DNA of 64,000 bases from Dyadobacter psychrophilus (GCF_900167945.1 NZ_FUZA01000004.1:410578-474577); one strand, 5' to 3'; shown: positions 42,747 to 52,205, numbered from the stretch's first letter. Notes: generated by a model from the sequence alone, not told the origin. A program made the numbers and translations.

Positions 42747-44180
42747 ATGGCACGTAAATCTTCGAAAAGAATCTGGTGGATTACAGCAGGCATTGTCGCA
42801 CTTCTTGTAGCGGGTTTATTTGGAGCGAAACAGGCCGGTTACATTGGCAAACCAAAAGCCACGGAGGTTGAGTATACCAATGTTAAAAAGACAGATATCA
42901 TCGAGCGCGTCAGCGCTTCGGGTAAAGTTCAGCCGGAGGTTGAGGTTAAACTAAGTCCCGACGTTTCAGGAGAAATTATTAGTCTGAATGTTGCAGAAGG
43001 TGATTCTGTGGTGAAGGGACAACTTTTATTAAAAATCCGTCCTGACAATTATGAGTCGTTAATGGCACGTGCGCAGGCAGCGGTGAATTCCAGCAAAGCC
43101 AATTACGAGCAGACGAAAGCAATGGTTTCTCAGGCTGAAGCACGTTTGCTACAAGCGAAAGCCAATTTTGACAGAAACAAAAAGCTTTACAACGATAAGG
43201 TGATCTCGGCCGCAGACTACGAACAGTTTGCATCTACATTTGGCGTGGCGCAGCAAGATGTAGAATCTGCAAAAGCCAATGTTTCTGCAGCCTTATATAA
43301 CATTAAAAGTGCCGAAGCCAGCTTGAAAGACGCCGCAGAGAACTTGCGTAAAACGAGCATATTCGCGCCGGTTAGCGGAATCGTATCATTATTGAATGTT
43401 GAAGCCGGTGAACGCGTGGTAGGAACGTCACAAATGGCCGGAACCGAAATGATGCGCATCGCTAACCTCAGTAATATGGAAGTGCGCGTGAATGTGAATG
43501 AGAATGACATTGTGCGCGTTGCACTGGGCGACACGGCCGAGATCGACGTGGATGCATATAGTGCTTCCGGTAGAAAATTCAGGGGTGTTGTGAAGGAAAT
43601 TGCAAACACAGCCGCAGGACTTGCTTCCGCCACATCCACCAGCACCTCGGTTTCGAGCGCATCCGCCGACGCAGTGACTGAATTTGAGGTGAAGGTGAAG
43701 ATCCTGAACGAATCATTCGCTGATTTGCTGGTTTCCAAATCCAAAAAATCCTACCCGTTCAAACCCGGGATGACTGCTTCCGTTGAAATTATCACGGAGC
43801 GCAAAAATGATGTAATATCGGTTCCAATCGCCGCTGTAACCACCAGAAGCACCACGCCTCCCGTTGCAGCCGGTGCCCGACCGGGCGAACAAGGCGATCA
43901 GGCCCCTGCCGAAGAGGACGAGAAAAAACCTAAAAAGGTGGAGTTGATCAAAGAAATCGTATTTATTGATGTGAACGGGAAAGCGGAAATGAAAGAGGTA
44001 AAAACCGGCATCAGCGATTTTGAAAACATTGAAATCCTTTCTGGCCTTAAACCCGGCGACAGAATAATCTCCGGACCTTACATTGCTGTGTCCAAAAACC
44101 TTAAGAATGGAGACCTGGTAGAAAAAAAGAAAGAAGAAGTGAAAAAAGACGATAAAAAATCAAATGAAAACGCAAACTGA
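42747..44180 (+). CDS. Efflux periplasmic adaptor (HlyD/MacA-like)
   Basis: Links an inner-membrane pump to TolC. N-terminal anchor WWITAGIVALLVAGLFG, followed by a barrel-sandwich hybrid (lipoyl) domain split by a long coiled-coil hairpin (SSKANYEQTKAMVSQAEARLLQAKANFDRNKKLYNDKVISAADYEQF). The returning lipoyl half is LRKTSIFAPVSGIVSLLNVEAGERVVGT. A beta-barrel and membrane-proximal domain follow, with a Pro/Glu-rich insertion and a Lys-rich C-terminus. It is in the MacA-like group, which usually works with a MacB-type ABC permease. No such gene follows; a terminator does, so the pump is encoded elsewhere. Confidence 0.93.
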   Translation: MARKSSKRIWWITAGIVALLVAGLFGAKQAGYIGKPKATEVEYTNVKKTDIIERVSASGKVQPEVEVKLSPDVSGEIISLNVAEGDSVVKGQLLLKIRPDNYESLMARAQAAVNSSKANYEQTKAMVSQAEARLLQAKANFDRNKKLYNDKVISAADYEQFASTFGVAQQDVESAKANVSAALYNIKSAEASLKDAAENLRKTSIFAPVSGIVSLLNVEAGERVVGTSQMAGTEMMRIANLSNMEVRVNVNENDIVRVALGDTAEIDVDAYSASGRKFRGVVKEIANTAAGLASATSTSTSVSSASADAVTEFEVKVKILNESFADLLVSKSKKSYPFKPGMTASVEIITERKNDVISVPIAAVTTRSTTPPVAAGARPGEQGDQAPAEEDEKKPKKVELIKEIVFIDVNGKAEMKEVKTGISDFENIEILSGLKPGDRIISGPYIAVSKNLKNGDLVEKKKEEVKKDDKKSNENAN

Positions 44181-44226
44181 TACGTTGTAAAAATGTAATA
44201 AGTTCGATTTAGTTTAGGTTAAAAAA

Positions 44227-44262
44227 GAAAATCCTTGCGGCTTTGCTGCAAGGATTTTTTAT
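44227..44262 (+). terminator. Rho-independent terminator
   Basis: Arms AAATCCTTGC / GCAAGGATTT with a 9-base loop and a following T-run, about 47 bases after the adaptor stop. Confidence 0.85.
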
Positions 44263-44341
44263 TTTCTGTCAAAATCTTCTCATTTTTGGAAACATTCAAT
44301 CAATTCAAAATTACGCCTGAACAGCTTTCCAGGCTTCCAAA

Positions 44342-45349
44342 ATGAGTTTTTTAAACAACATTAAAATCGCGGTGATAGGAGGAGGCAGCTGGGCAACCGC
44401 GCTAATCAAGATCCTTTGTGAACAAAATAATGTCCAGATCCGGTGGTGGCTTCGCAATCAGAGAGACATTGAGCATATCCGAAAATTTCATCACAATCCA
44501 AGTTATCTTAGCGATGTGGTGCTCTCTCCCAAAAAAATAAAGGTTTTTGAGAAAACTACAGAAGCAGTCAGGGGTGCGGATTACGTGATCCTGGCTGTTC
44601 CAGCAGCATTTGTCCAGGAAGCATTGCGTGACCTGTCGGGCAAGCATTTGCAGGGCAAAAGGATTGTTTCAGCCATAAAAGGCATGGTCCCGGATCAGAA
44701 TATGCTCATTACCGACTGGATTTCAAAGGAATTTGGCATTGATCTGCACGAAACCTGCGTTATAGCAGGCCCTTGCCACGCAGAAGAAGTTGCTTTGGAA
44801 AAACAATCCTATCTATCCATCGCCTCCACCGAATGTCCCAGTGCCGAGGATTTTGCCAAACTGATGACCTGCCGTTACGTAACTGCTAACCCGCTCGACG
44901 ACCTGTACGGCGTTGAATATGCAGCCGTTATGAAAAATATCATTGCTTTGGCTTGCGGCATCACGCACGGGCTCGGTTATGGCGACAATTTTCAGGCTGT
45001 GCTCGTTTCCAACGCCATGCAGGAAATCGGGAATTTTGTAACCGCCCTCGACCCGCGCGAACGCAACATGAGCTCGTCCGCCTATCTGGGTGATCTGCTC
45101 GTAACAGCCTACTCTCAGTTCAGCCGCAACCGGCTTTTTGGCAACATGATCGGCCGTGGATATAGCGTGAAAGCTGCACAATTGGAAATGAAAATGATCG
45201 CAGAAGGTTATTATGCCACCAAAAGCATCACCGAAATGAACAAAATCCACCACGTAAGTCTGCCGATAACGAATGCTGTTTATCGCATTTTGTATGAAGA
45301 GCAAGCGCCGGGAATGGTCATGGATGAATTAAAGAAATTATTGAAATAA
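44342..45349 (+). CDS. gpsA: Glycerol-3-phosphate dehydrogenase NAD(P)+
   Basis: Reduces dihydroxyacetone phosphate to sn-glycerol-3-phosphate for phospholipid synthesis. The Rossmann motif is IAVIGGGSWATALIKIL, a slight variant of the usual GAGAWG. Further hallmarks are ILAVPAAFVQEAL, SAIKGM, VIAGPCHAEEVA, AAVMKNIIALACGI with the catalytic Lys, LGDLLVTAYSQFSRNRLFG and the C-terminal Glu/Lys region. The length of 335 residues is normal. It is preceded by a terminator and likely has its own promoter. Confidence 0.96.
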   Translation: MSFLNNIKIAVIGGGSWATALIKILCEQNNVQIRWWLRNQRDIEHIRKFHHNPSYLSDVVLSPKKIKVFEKTTEAVRGADYVILAVPAAFVQEALRDLSGKHLQGKRIVSAIKGMVPDQNMLITDWISKEFGIDLHETCVIAGPCHAEEVALEKQSYLSIASTECPSAEDFAKLMTCRYVTANPLDDLYGVEYAAVMKNIIALACGITHGLGYGDNFQAVLVSNAMQEIGNFVTALDPRERNMSSSAYLGDLLVTAYSQFSRNRLFGNMIGRGYSVKAAQLEMKMIAEGYYATKSITEMNKIHHVSLPITNAVYRILYEEQAPGMVMDELKKLLK

Positions 45350-45408
45350 ATAGCCTGATCGGCCCGGAATAGGGTACTTTTTAAAATCACTACTTTCTCA
45401 GACCAATT

Positions 45409-46536
45409 ATGCACGTTCCGAAAATCCTGTCTGCAAGTTTACTAACCGGCTTTTTCCTGTCTTCAATAATGCTTACTTCCTGCGGTTCCAAAAAGTCCGA
45501 AACTGCGGAAAAAGAGTTAACAGACTCAATAGCAAGCGATAAAGAATTCGTTTTCGGGGATAAGCGCGATTTCGCACAATGCCATGCATCTACACTCGTA
45601 AGGTTAGAGAATGGTCAATACCTGATCGCATGGTTTGGAGGAACGGAGGAAAAAAATCCGGACGTAGGCATCTGGGTTTCCAAAGGACAGCCGGGAAGCT
45701 GGAGTGCGCCGAAAGAAGTGGCCAAGATCAGGGAAGATGCGCACTGGAACCCGGTGTTGCAAAAAACGGCTGACGGAAAGATTATTTTGTATTTCAAAGT
45801 AGGAAAAGAAATCGCGCATTGGGAAACGTGGGTGAAAACTTCAACGGACAATGGCGACACCTGGTCGGAAGCTGCTGAGCTGGTAAAAGGGGATAAAGGC
45901 GGAAGAGGGCCTGTAAAAGATAAGCTCATTGAACTATCCAACGGCGATTGGCTTGCAGGCGCATCCAACGAGGTAAATCGCTGGGAAGTTTTTGTAGACA
46001 GAAGCACGGATAAGGGCAAAACCTGGACCGCGAGCCCTTATTTTAAGATTGATACCACAGAAATAAAGGGAAAAGGCGCAATTCAGCCAACATTGTGGGA
46101 GTCCAAACCCGGTAATGTGCATATGCTGGTAAGAACAACAGGCGGCGTGATCGGCAGAAGTGATTCTTTCGACAATGGAAAAACCTGGACACCCATTAAG
46201 AAAACCAGCCTGCCTAACCCCAATAGCGGGATTGATTTAGCAAAACTGACAGACGGCACATTGGTGCTGGCCTACAACCCGGATAACGAAGACTGGGGTT
46301 CAAGATCGCCGCTTTCGCTAACATTATCTTACGACAACGGCCAAAACTGGACCGATAAGCTCGACATTGCAACCGGCAAAAAAGACGACGAATATTCCTA
46401 TCCTGCGATCGTTAGTTTCGGAGATTCCGTTGCTGTAACGTATACATTCAACCGCCGGAAAATCGCTTTCTGGTCCGGCAGCAAGAAGGACATTGTAGAA
46501 CTGGCGGCAAAAAGCAAGAGCAAAACGGCTCAATAA
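45409..46536 (+). CDS. Sialidase-like beta-propeller lipoprotein
   Basis: A lipoprotein with the signal ILSASLLTGFFLSSIMLTSC. The propeller has four Asp boxes: STDNGDTWS, STDKGKTWT, SFDNGKTWT and SYDNGQNWT, the repeat S-x-D-x-G-x-x-W found in sialidases and related glycosidases. A catalytic sialidase needs a nucleophilic Tyr/Glu pair and an Arg triad. I see FAQCHASTLVRLENGQYLIAWFGG, which matches the N-terminal sialidase strand, but I cannot confirm the catalytic set. It may be an inactive or different-specificity BNR protein. The gene overlaps the convergent helicase gene by 7 bases. Confidence 0.85.
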   Translation: MHVPKILSASLLTGFFLSSIMLTSCGSKKSETAEKELTDSIASDKEFVFGDKRDFAQCHASTLVRLENGQYLIAWFGGTEEKNPDVGIWVSKGQPGSWSAPKEVAKIREDAHWNPVLQKTADGKIILYFKVGKEIAHWETWVKTSTDNGDTWSEAAELVKGDKGGRGPVKDKLIELSNGDWLAGASNEVNRWEVFVDRSTDKGKTWTASPYFKIDTTEIKGKGAIQPTLWESKPGNVHMLVRTTGGVIGRSDSFDNGKTWTPIKKTSLPNPNSGIDLAKLTDGTLVLAYNPDNEDWGSRSPLSLTLSYDNGQNWTDKLDIATGKKDDEYSYPAIVSFGDSVAVTYTFNRRKIAFWSGSKKDIVELAAKSKSKTAQ

Positions 46537-47672
46537 CCCATTAATTCAAGGTCGTAGGATTCCAGCATTTCGACGCGTTTGCCCATTTTCTTTTGGATTA
46601 TTTTAAAATGGTGCACGTCTTCCGGGCAGATTAAGGAGATCGCCTCTCCGGACGCTTCTGCCCGGCCAGTTCGGCCAATTCTGTGCACATAATCTTTGGG
46701 TGATCGTGGAAGCTCAAAATTGATCACATAAGGAAGAAATTGAATGTCGATCCCGCGGGAAACGAGGTCTGTGGCAACGAGCACGGTTAGCTTGCCAGCC
46801 TTGAACTTGTTTAAAGCTTCCGTTCTGGCACCCTGGCTTTTTTTGCTGTGCATCGCCATGGCCTGAATTCCGTTCTTATTCAGTTTTTCAACCAGATTAT
46901 CGGCCGTTCTCGTAGCAGAAACAAATACGAGCACCTGCTTCATTTCCTGCGTTTTGATCAAATATCTTAACAATGGTCCTCTTCGGTCAGGATCAACGAA
47001 ATAGCCGGTTTGCTTGATCAGATCAAGGTTTTGTTCTTCTTCCTCAATCTCAATGCGTACCGGGTTTTTAAGCTGCGTTTTATTGATCTGGTCAATTTCC
47101 TCGCCTAGTGTTGCTGAAAACAGAATGCTCTGACGCTTTCTGGGCAAAAGAAAAAAGATGTCCTTCATTTCCTCTGCAAAACCCAGATTAAGCATTTTAT
47201 CAGCCTCATCCAAAACCAAAATCTGCGTCTCCGAAATGTTAAGTGCCTTGTGAGATAACAAATCGATTAGCCTCCCCGGTGTGGCAACAAGAATTTCAAC
47301 ACCTTGCAAGCCAATCATTTGCGGATTGATTGAAACACCGCCATATACTGCCAGCGTCTTCACTTTGCGGGGAAGTCTTTCGCCGAATGTTTGAAAAACA
47401 ACCGCGATCTGCACCGCAAGTTCTCGTGTAGGAACCAGTACCAATGCAGAAATATGCCTGTTCGGTGCTGCCGGTTTGTTTTGAAATAATTCCAAAATCG
47501 GCAGAACAAAGCTTGCCGTTTTCCCGGAACCTGTCTTAGCAATGCCTAAAACATCATTTCCTTTCAATATAGCCGGAATTGCTTCTTGCTGGATCGGATA
47601 AGGTTGAGTATAATTCTGTTCGGCAATGGTTTTTAATAATGGTTCGGACAAGCCAAGCGATTCGAAAGACAT
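46530..47672 (-). CDS. DEAD-box ATP-dependent RNA helicase
   Basis: Unwinds RNA structure in ribosome assembly or mRNA decay. Motifs in order: Q motif (MSFESLGLSEPLLKTIAEQNYTQPYPIQQEAIPAIL), Walker A AKTGSGKTASFVLPI, PTRELAVQ, TPGRLIDLL, DEADKML, SAT, then the helicase C domain with VLVATDLVSRGIDIQ and HRIGRTGR. The protein stops soon after the helicase core, without the long basic tail of RhlE/CsdA; the 380-residue size fits the short RhlE-type. Confidence 0.96.
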   Translation of the reverse strand: MSFESLGLSEPLLKTIAEQNYTQPYPIQQEAIPAILKGNDVLGIAKTGSGKTASFVLPILELFQNKPAAPNRHISALVLVPTRELAVQIAVVFQTFGERLPRKVKTLAVYGGVSINPQMIGLQGVEILVATPGRLIDLLSHKALNISETQILVLDEADKMLNLGFAEEMKDIFFLLPRKRQSILFSATLGEEIDQINKTQLKNPVRIEIEEEEQNLDLIKQTGYFVDPDRRGPLLRYLIKTQEMKQVLVFVSATRTADNLVEKLNKNGIQAMAMHSKKSQGARTEALNKFKAGKLTVLVATDLVSRGIDIQFLPYVINFELPRSPKDYVHRIGRTGRAEASGEAISLICPEDVHHFKIIQKKMGKRVEMLESYDLELMGY

Positions 47673-47802
47673 AAAGTGCTGCGCAGTTGGTCAAAAAATA
47701 TTTTTGTAAGCACAAAGATACCATTACCGCAGACAAATCGTCCATGACCTGTCCACAGCCGCCCGACCATTTGACTTTTCTGAACATTTATTCTCCATAG
47801 AC

Positions 47803-49395
47803 ATGTCTTACAATCGCAGGGAATTTTTACAACAACTTGGATTTGGTGCATTACAATTAGGCATAATCAGCGCAATTCCGGCATCGGCCTGGGCAGCAAC
47901 ATTGCATTCCGGGCAATTACCACGCAGCTCGCCCGAATCGCAGGGATTATCGGCGAAAAATATTCTGGATTTTACCAATGCTGTGGAAGCAGACAAGTTG
48001 AATTTGCACAGCTTAATGATCCTTCGGCAGGGAAAAGTCGTAGCGGAAGGCTGGTGGGCACCTTATGGGCCGGATATGAAGCACACGCTTTATTCGCTGA
48101 GTAAAAGTTTTACTTCTACGGCCATTGGATTGGCGGTTGCAGAGAAAAAGCTGACTGTCGAGGATAAAGTTTTATCGTTCTTCCCGGATGACAAGCCCGC
48201 AACGGTGAGCGCGAATCTGGCTGCTATGCGCGTAAAAGACTTGCTTACCATGTCCACCGGGCATGATAAGGACGCCACGGGCCGGGTGAGGGAATCCAAG
48301 GAAACCAATTGGGTTAAAGCATTCCTTTCACTTCCCGTTGAGCATGAGCCCGGCACATTCTTTGTGTATAACAGCGCGGCAACGTATATGCTGTCTGCAA
48401 TCATTCAGAAATTGACCGGACAAACATTGTTGCAATTTTTAACGCCACGTTTATTCGAGCCGCTGGGCATTGACGATCCGGATTGGGAAGTAGACCCGAA
48501 CGGCATTAATACAGGCGGTTGGGGACTTCGGGTGAAGACAGAGGACATCGCCAAATTCGGACAGCTCTATTTGCAGAAAGGTGAATGGAACGGCAAGCGA
48601 ATTCTTCCGGCTGCATGGGTTGAGGAAGCCACGCGTTCGCACATTATGTCAAAAGGCGGTTCCCGAAAACCGGAAGAAAACGACTGGCTGCAAGGTTATG
48701 GTTACCAGTTCTGGCGTTGCCGGAATGGTGCTTACCGCGGCGATGGTGCTTACGGGCAATATTGCATTGTCATGCCAAAGGAAGATATGGTGATTGCGAT
48801 TACCAGCGAAACAGGTGATATGCAGGCGATTCTGGATCATGTTTGGAACAACATTCTTGCAGCTGTGAAAGCAACAGGCGTGCCTGCTGACAAAGAAATT
48901 CAGGCTCAGCTGCAAAAAAAGTTGACAACCCTCGCGTTGCCACTCACTTCGGGAACGCCAACGTCTGAATTGACCGCGAAACTAAATAACAAGAGCTTCA
49001 AAGTTGCTGATAATAGTTTGAAAGTAAATAAAGTATCATTTGAATTTGCCAAAGGCTGGTGCCTGTTCCGCATGTATGATGATAGGGGCGAACATTTGAT
49101 CGTGAACGGATTGGGTAACTGGAAAGTGGGGTTAACCAACCTTTCAGTGATGCCTCTGAAACTCGTACTTACACCTGTTCCTGGCGAAAAACTAACGAAA
49201 GTGGCCGGTAACGGGGCCTGGGTTGACGAAAATACATTTGAAATGACATGGCGATTTATAGAAACAGCACATTATGAAACCGTCACCTGCAAGTTCGAAG
49301 GCGACGCCGTTCAAGTTGAATTCAAACGCAGCCTCGCCATTTTAGCCAAAACAAAAGACGCAAGACCGGTCCTAAGCGGGAAAATGATGGCTTAA
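47803..49395 (+). CDS. Serine hydrolase (beta-lactamase class C-like), Tat-exported
   Basis: Periplasmic serine hydrolase of the AmpC/penicillin-binding-protein-like family. The N-terminus MSYNRREFLQQLGFGALQLGIISAI is a twin-arginine signal. The nucleophile motif Ser-x-x-Lys is in LYSLSKSFTSTAIGLAV. The second motif is the Tyr-Asn-Ser stretch FVYNSAATYMLSAI. The C-terminal part (after about residue 375) is an extra beta-rich domain of about 150 residues. Family members act as beta-lactamases, esterases or D-amino acid peptidases; the substrate cannot be assigned here. Confidence 0.93.
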   Translation: MSYNRREFLQQLGFGALQLGIISAIPASAWAATLHSGQLPRSSPESQGLSAKNILDFTNAVEADKLNLHSLMILRQGKVVAEGWWAPYGPDMKHTLYSLSKSFTSTAIGLAVAEKKLTVEDKVLSFFPDDKPATVSANLAAMRVKDLLTMSTGHDKDATGRVRESKETNWVKAFLSLPVEHEPGTFFVYNSAATYMLSAIIQKLTGQTLLQFLTPRLFEPLGIDDPDWEVDPNGINTGGWGLRVKTEDIAKFGQLYLQKGEWNGKRILPAAWVEEATRSHIMSKGGSRKPEENDWLQGYGYQFWRCRNGAYRGDGAYGQYCIVMPKEDMVIAITSETGDMQAILDHVWNNILAAVKATGVPADKEIQAQLQKKLTTLALPLTSGTPTSELTAKLNNKSFKVADNSLKVNKVSFEFAKGWCLFRMYDDRGEHLIVNGLGNWKVGLTNLSVMPLKLVLTPVPGEKLTKVAGNGAWVDENTFEMTWRFIETAHYETVTCKFEGDAVQVEFKRSLAILAKTKDARPVLSGKMMA

Positions 49396-49446
49396 TTATC
49401 TGAAACGTTAAATATTATTTTACTTTCTATTTTCAAATCAACTTCT

Positions 49447-50001
49447 ATGAAAAGAACATTGCTCCTTTCCCTAACATTATTCCTCATTGCGTTTGCAGCG
49501 CAGGCGCAGAAATTCAGGCCGTTGGACAAGAGTCCGCGTGACATTGCCTACTTCCCCGACCACTTTGCCCATGACCGGAAGGATGGCGAAAAGGCATTGG
49601 TAAAAGTTTCGTACAGCCGTCCATATCTGAAAGGAAGAGAGGCTTTTGGCAAACTCGAACCTTACGGAAAAGTTTGGAGAACGGGCGCGGATGAGTCCAC
49701 AGAGATCAAATTTTATCAGGATGCGACATTTGGGGGCAAAAAAGTGAAGGCAGGCACGTATTCCCTTTTCAGCATTCCGGGCGAAAAGGAATGGACGGTT
49801 ATCCTGAGTTCTGACCTGGATTATTGGGGCGCTTATAAATATAAAGAGGCCAATGATGTGCTTCGCGTAACGGTTCCCGTGAAAAATGCGGAGGCACCGA
49901 TCGAGAACTTCTCTATTGTGTTTGAGAAGGTTTCGGACACTTCGGCAAAAATGTTCATGGGTTGGGCTTCGTCCGTTGTGGAGGTTCCGGTTAGCTTCTG
50001 A
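49447..50001 (+). CDS. DUF2911 secreted protein
   Basis: A 184-residue exported protein with signal peptide MKRTLLLSLTLFLIAFAAQAQ. The body matches the Bacteroidota DUF2911 family: VKVSYSRPYLKGREAFGKLEPYGKVWRTGADESTEIKFYQDATFGGKKVKAGTYSLFSIPGEKEWTVILSSDLDYWGAY. Function is unknown. It is about 50 bases after the serine hydrolase gene on the same strand and could share its transcript. Confidence 0.92.
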   Translation: MKRTLLLSLTLFLIAFAAQAQKFRPLDKSPRDIAYFPDHFAHDRKDGEKALVKVSYSRPYLKGREAFGKLEPYGKVWRTGADESTEIKFYQDATFGGKKVKAGTYSLFSIPGEKEWTVILSSDLDYWGAYKYKEANDVLRVTVPVKNAEAPIENFSIVFEKVSDTSAKMFMGWASSVVEVPVSF

Positions 50002-50068
50002 TACGGTCCCATAGCAATGTTCATTGCTGCCTAATATGCTTTTATTAAGCTAAGTGGCATCATTATTG

Positions 50069-50113
50069 TAAAAAAGCAGATCAATGGTCAAGAAACCGAT
50101 GATCTGCTTTTTT
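50069..50113 (+). terminator. Rho-independent terminator
   Basis: Arms AAAAAAGCAGATCA / TGATCTGCTTTTTT around an inner loop, between the DUF2911 gene and the sugar dehydrogenase gene. Confidence 0.85.
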
Positions 50114-50134
50114 ATTTAAAAACCCATCGACAGA

Positions 50135-51403
50135 ATGAAGACAAACAGCCTCATACTCGCATGCACCTTCCTGGCCGTTACATTGGCCGGGTGCAGCAGC
50201 AAGGTAAGCAATGAAGAAAAGGAAGAAGCCGCAAAAAGCGGATCCGATTCGGTAGAAACAGTGACAGACAGCCTGACATTACCCGCCCCATTTACAACGG
50301 AATCGGTGGAAAACAGACCGGAAGAGGCTGGCTGGCCGGAAGGAAAGATGCCAACGGCACCAGCAGGTTTTACGGTCAGCAAATACGCAGATAAGCTCAA
50401 AAGCCCGCGCTGGACTTACGTAGCGCCTAATGGAGATGTTTTTGTTGCTGAATCCGCTACCGAAAAGAGTGCAGACAGGATCACACTTTTGCGTGATGTG
50501 AATAAAGATGGTAAGCCCGAGATCAGGGAAATTTTCATGGAAAATCTGAAACAGCCGCTTGGAATGTTGGTGTTGAAAAACTTTTTCTATGTAGCCAATA
50601 CAAATGGCGTTTATAAATATCCTTACAAAGGCGGTGAAACAAAAATTACAGGCAAAGGCGAAAAGATCGTGGATTTGCCTGCCGGCGGATATAACAATCA
50701 CTGGACGAGGAACCTGCTTGCAAATGCGGATGGTTCCAAAATCTACATTTCGGTGGGTTCGGCCAGTAATGTTGCAGATCATGGAATCGATGAGGAGAAG
50801 CGCAGGGCTAATATTTTGGAAGTTAATCCGGATGGAACGGGTGAGAGGGTTTATGCAAGCGGCCTGCGGAATCCGGTTGGAATGGACTGGGCTCCCGGCT
50901 CAAATACATTGTGGACAGCCGTGAATGAGCGAGATAAGCTGGGCGACGAGCTGGTGCCGGATTACATTACGAGCGTGAAGGAAGGCGGGTTTTACGGATG
51001 GCCTTATGCCTATTTTGGAAAGAATGAAGATCCGAGAAGAAAGGGCGAACGTCCCGATCTCGTTGCGAAAACGCTGGTGCCTGATGTGCCGGTAGGCTCG
51101 CATACGGCGTCACTGGGACTTGCATTTTATGATAAAACACAATTTCCTGCGAAATATCAGAGTGGCGCATTCATAGGCCAGCACGGTTCATGGAACCGCT
51201 CTAAGCTATCGGGATATAAAGTGGTTTTTGTTCCGTTCAAAAACGGCAAACCTGCCGGTAAACCCGAAGACTTCCTGACCGGTTTTGTAGAAAGCGAAAA
51301 GAAGGTTTATGGACGTCCGGTTGGCGTTACTGTGATGGAAGATGGCTCGATGCTGGTAAATGACGATTCGGGCGGAACGATATGGCGTGTAAGCGCGAAA
51401 TAA
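50135..51403 (+). CDS. PQQ-type sorbosone/glucose dehydrogenase-like lipoprotein
   Basis: Second quinoprotein sugar dehydrogenase-like propeller of the window, distinct from the one at 22805. The signal ends in LAGC (lipobox). The mature N-terminal 50 residues are Glu/Lys-rich. The propeller contains LKSPRWTYVAPNGDVFVAESATE, DLPAGGYNNHWTRNLLANADGSKIYISVGSASN, YASGLRNPVGMDWAPGSNTLWTAVNERDKLGDELVPDYIT, and ends GRPVGVTVMEDGSMLVNDDSGGTIWRV, all typical of the sorbosone dehydrogenase group. Cofactor PQQ is expected but no synthesis genes are nearby. A terminator follows. Confidence 0.9.
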   Translation: MKTNSLILACTFLAVTLAGCSSKVSNEEKEEAAKSGSDSVETVTDSLTLPAPFTTESVENRPEEAGWPEGKMPTAPAGFTVSKYADKLKSPRWTYVAPNGDVFVAESATEKSADRITLLRDVNKDGKPEIREIFMENLKQPLGMLVLKNFFYVANTNGVYKYPYKGGETKITGKGEKIVDLPAGGYNNHWTRNLLANADGSKIYISVGSASNVADHGIDEEKRRANILEVNPDGTGERVYASGLRNPVGMDWAPGSNTLWTAVNERDKLGDELVPDYITSVKEGGFYGWPYAYFGKNEDPRRKGERPDLVAKTLVPDVPVGSHTASLGLAFYDKTQFPAKYQSGAFIGQHGSWNRSKLSGYKVVFVPFKNGKPAGKPEDFLTGFVESEKKVYGRPVGVTVMEDGSMLVNDDSGGTIWRVSAK

Positions 51404-51426
51404 AAAATTAGCTGTGGGAATAAGAT

Positions 51427-51459
51427 AGCGGCCTGGTTATGAAACCTGGCCGCTTTTTT
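51427..51459 (+). terminator. Rho-independent terminator
   Basis: Stem AGCGGCC-T-GGTT / AACC-T-GGCCGCT, loop ATGA, followed by TTTTTT. It separates the dehydrogenase from tetR. Confidence 0.85.
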
Positions 51460-51499
51460 GTTTTGATAAAACATTTTTTAAAAATAAATGAGACTTTAC

Positions 51500-51530
51500 T
51501 TGCAAAAATATACCGAACGGTATATTTTTG
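51500..51530 (+). promoter_or_regulatory. tetR promoter with overlapping TetR operator
   Basis: TTG (51500-51502), 20 bases, TATTTTTG (51523-51530): a perfect -7 match with standard spacing. A palindrome with 12-base arms AAAAATATACCG / CGGTATATTTTT and a 2-base centre (51504-51529) fills the promoter. A matching palindrome lies upstream of the SDR gene, so it is almost certainly the operator of the adjacent TetR-family repressor. Confidence 0.85.
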
Positions 51531-51549
51531 TGTTGTCAATTTGAAGCAC

Positions 51550-52134
51550 ATGAACAAGGCAGAAAAAACCAGGCAATTTATCATTGAAAAAACGGCACCG
51601 ATTTTCAATGTAAAAGGCTATTCAGGCACTTCAATTAATGATATGATCGAGGCTACGGGCCTGACGAAAGGGAGCATTTACGGGAATTTCCGGAATAAGG
51701 ACGAAGTGGCGCTGGCTGCTTTTGATTTTAACCTCAAAAAAATGTTCAGCGCTGTGCAGGCAGAAATGGATGCGCAGAAGTCGGTGAAAGAGAAGTTGAT
51801 GGTGTATGTTCGCATTTACGAAAATTTTCTGACCTACCCGTTTCCCGAGGGCGGTTGCCCAATTCTCAACACTTCCATCGAAGCCGACGATACCCATCCG
51901 CCACTCCGCCAAAAAGCGGCTGATGCGATCTATTCCTGGAAAAACAAAATCGAAGCACTGATCAAGAAGGGCATTGTGGACAACGAATTAAGCGCTGAGC
52001 TGGATCCCGAGGACGTCGCTATTACATTGATCGCGCTGGTTGAAGGCGGAATTATGATCAGCAAAGTAACGGGCAAGTTGCAATACAGGAAGTCGATTAT
52101 GAAAGCAGTTAAAAAAATGATTGACGATTTATAG
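51550..52134 (+). CDS. TetR-family transcriptional repressor
   Basis: One-component regulator with an N-terminal helix-turn-helix: KTRQFIIEKTAPIFNVKGYSGTSINDMIEATGLTKGSIYGNFRNKDEVALAAF. The ATG at 51550 (MNKAEKT) is chosen; an open frame from 51439 would cross the operator and promoter. The 194 residues include a ligand-binding core of about 140 residues, with a GGCPI stretch typical of the TetR_C_6/AcrR-like groups. Operators lie at its own promoter and upstream of the next gene, so it should repress itself and the SDR/DUF2798 genes, released by an unknown ligand. Confidence 0.95.
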   Translation: MNKAEKTRQFIIEKTAPIFNVKGYSGTSINDMIEATGLTKGSIYGNFRNKDEVALAAFDFNLKKMFSAVQAEMDAQKSVKEKLMVYVRIYENFLTYPFPEGGCPILNTSIEADDTHPPLRQKAADAIYSWKNKIEALIKKGIVDNELSAELDPEDVAITLIALVEGGIMISKVTGKLQYRKSIMKAVKKMIDDL

Positions 52135-52150
52135 CATTTTTTTTAAACAC

Positions 52151-52172
52151 AAATATACCGATCGGTATATTT
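52151..52172 (+). promoter_or_regulatory. TetR operator upstream of the SDR gene
   Basis: A perfect 22-base palindrome (core TATACCGATCGGTATA) shares its half-sites with the operator at the tetR promoter. It lies 34 bases upstream of the SDR ATG, and the right half overlaps a -7-like TATATTTTA, so binding should block transcription. Confidence 0.88.
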
Positions 52173-52205
52173 TAATACTAACAGTTCAATTAAACAAAAG
52201 CAAAA

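Noticed and set aside
51439..51549. N-terminal extension of the TetR protein by 37 residues
   Set aside because: It would cross the promoter, operator and preceding terminator. The ATG at 51550 fits the usual TetR start.
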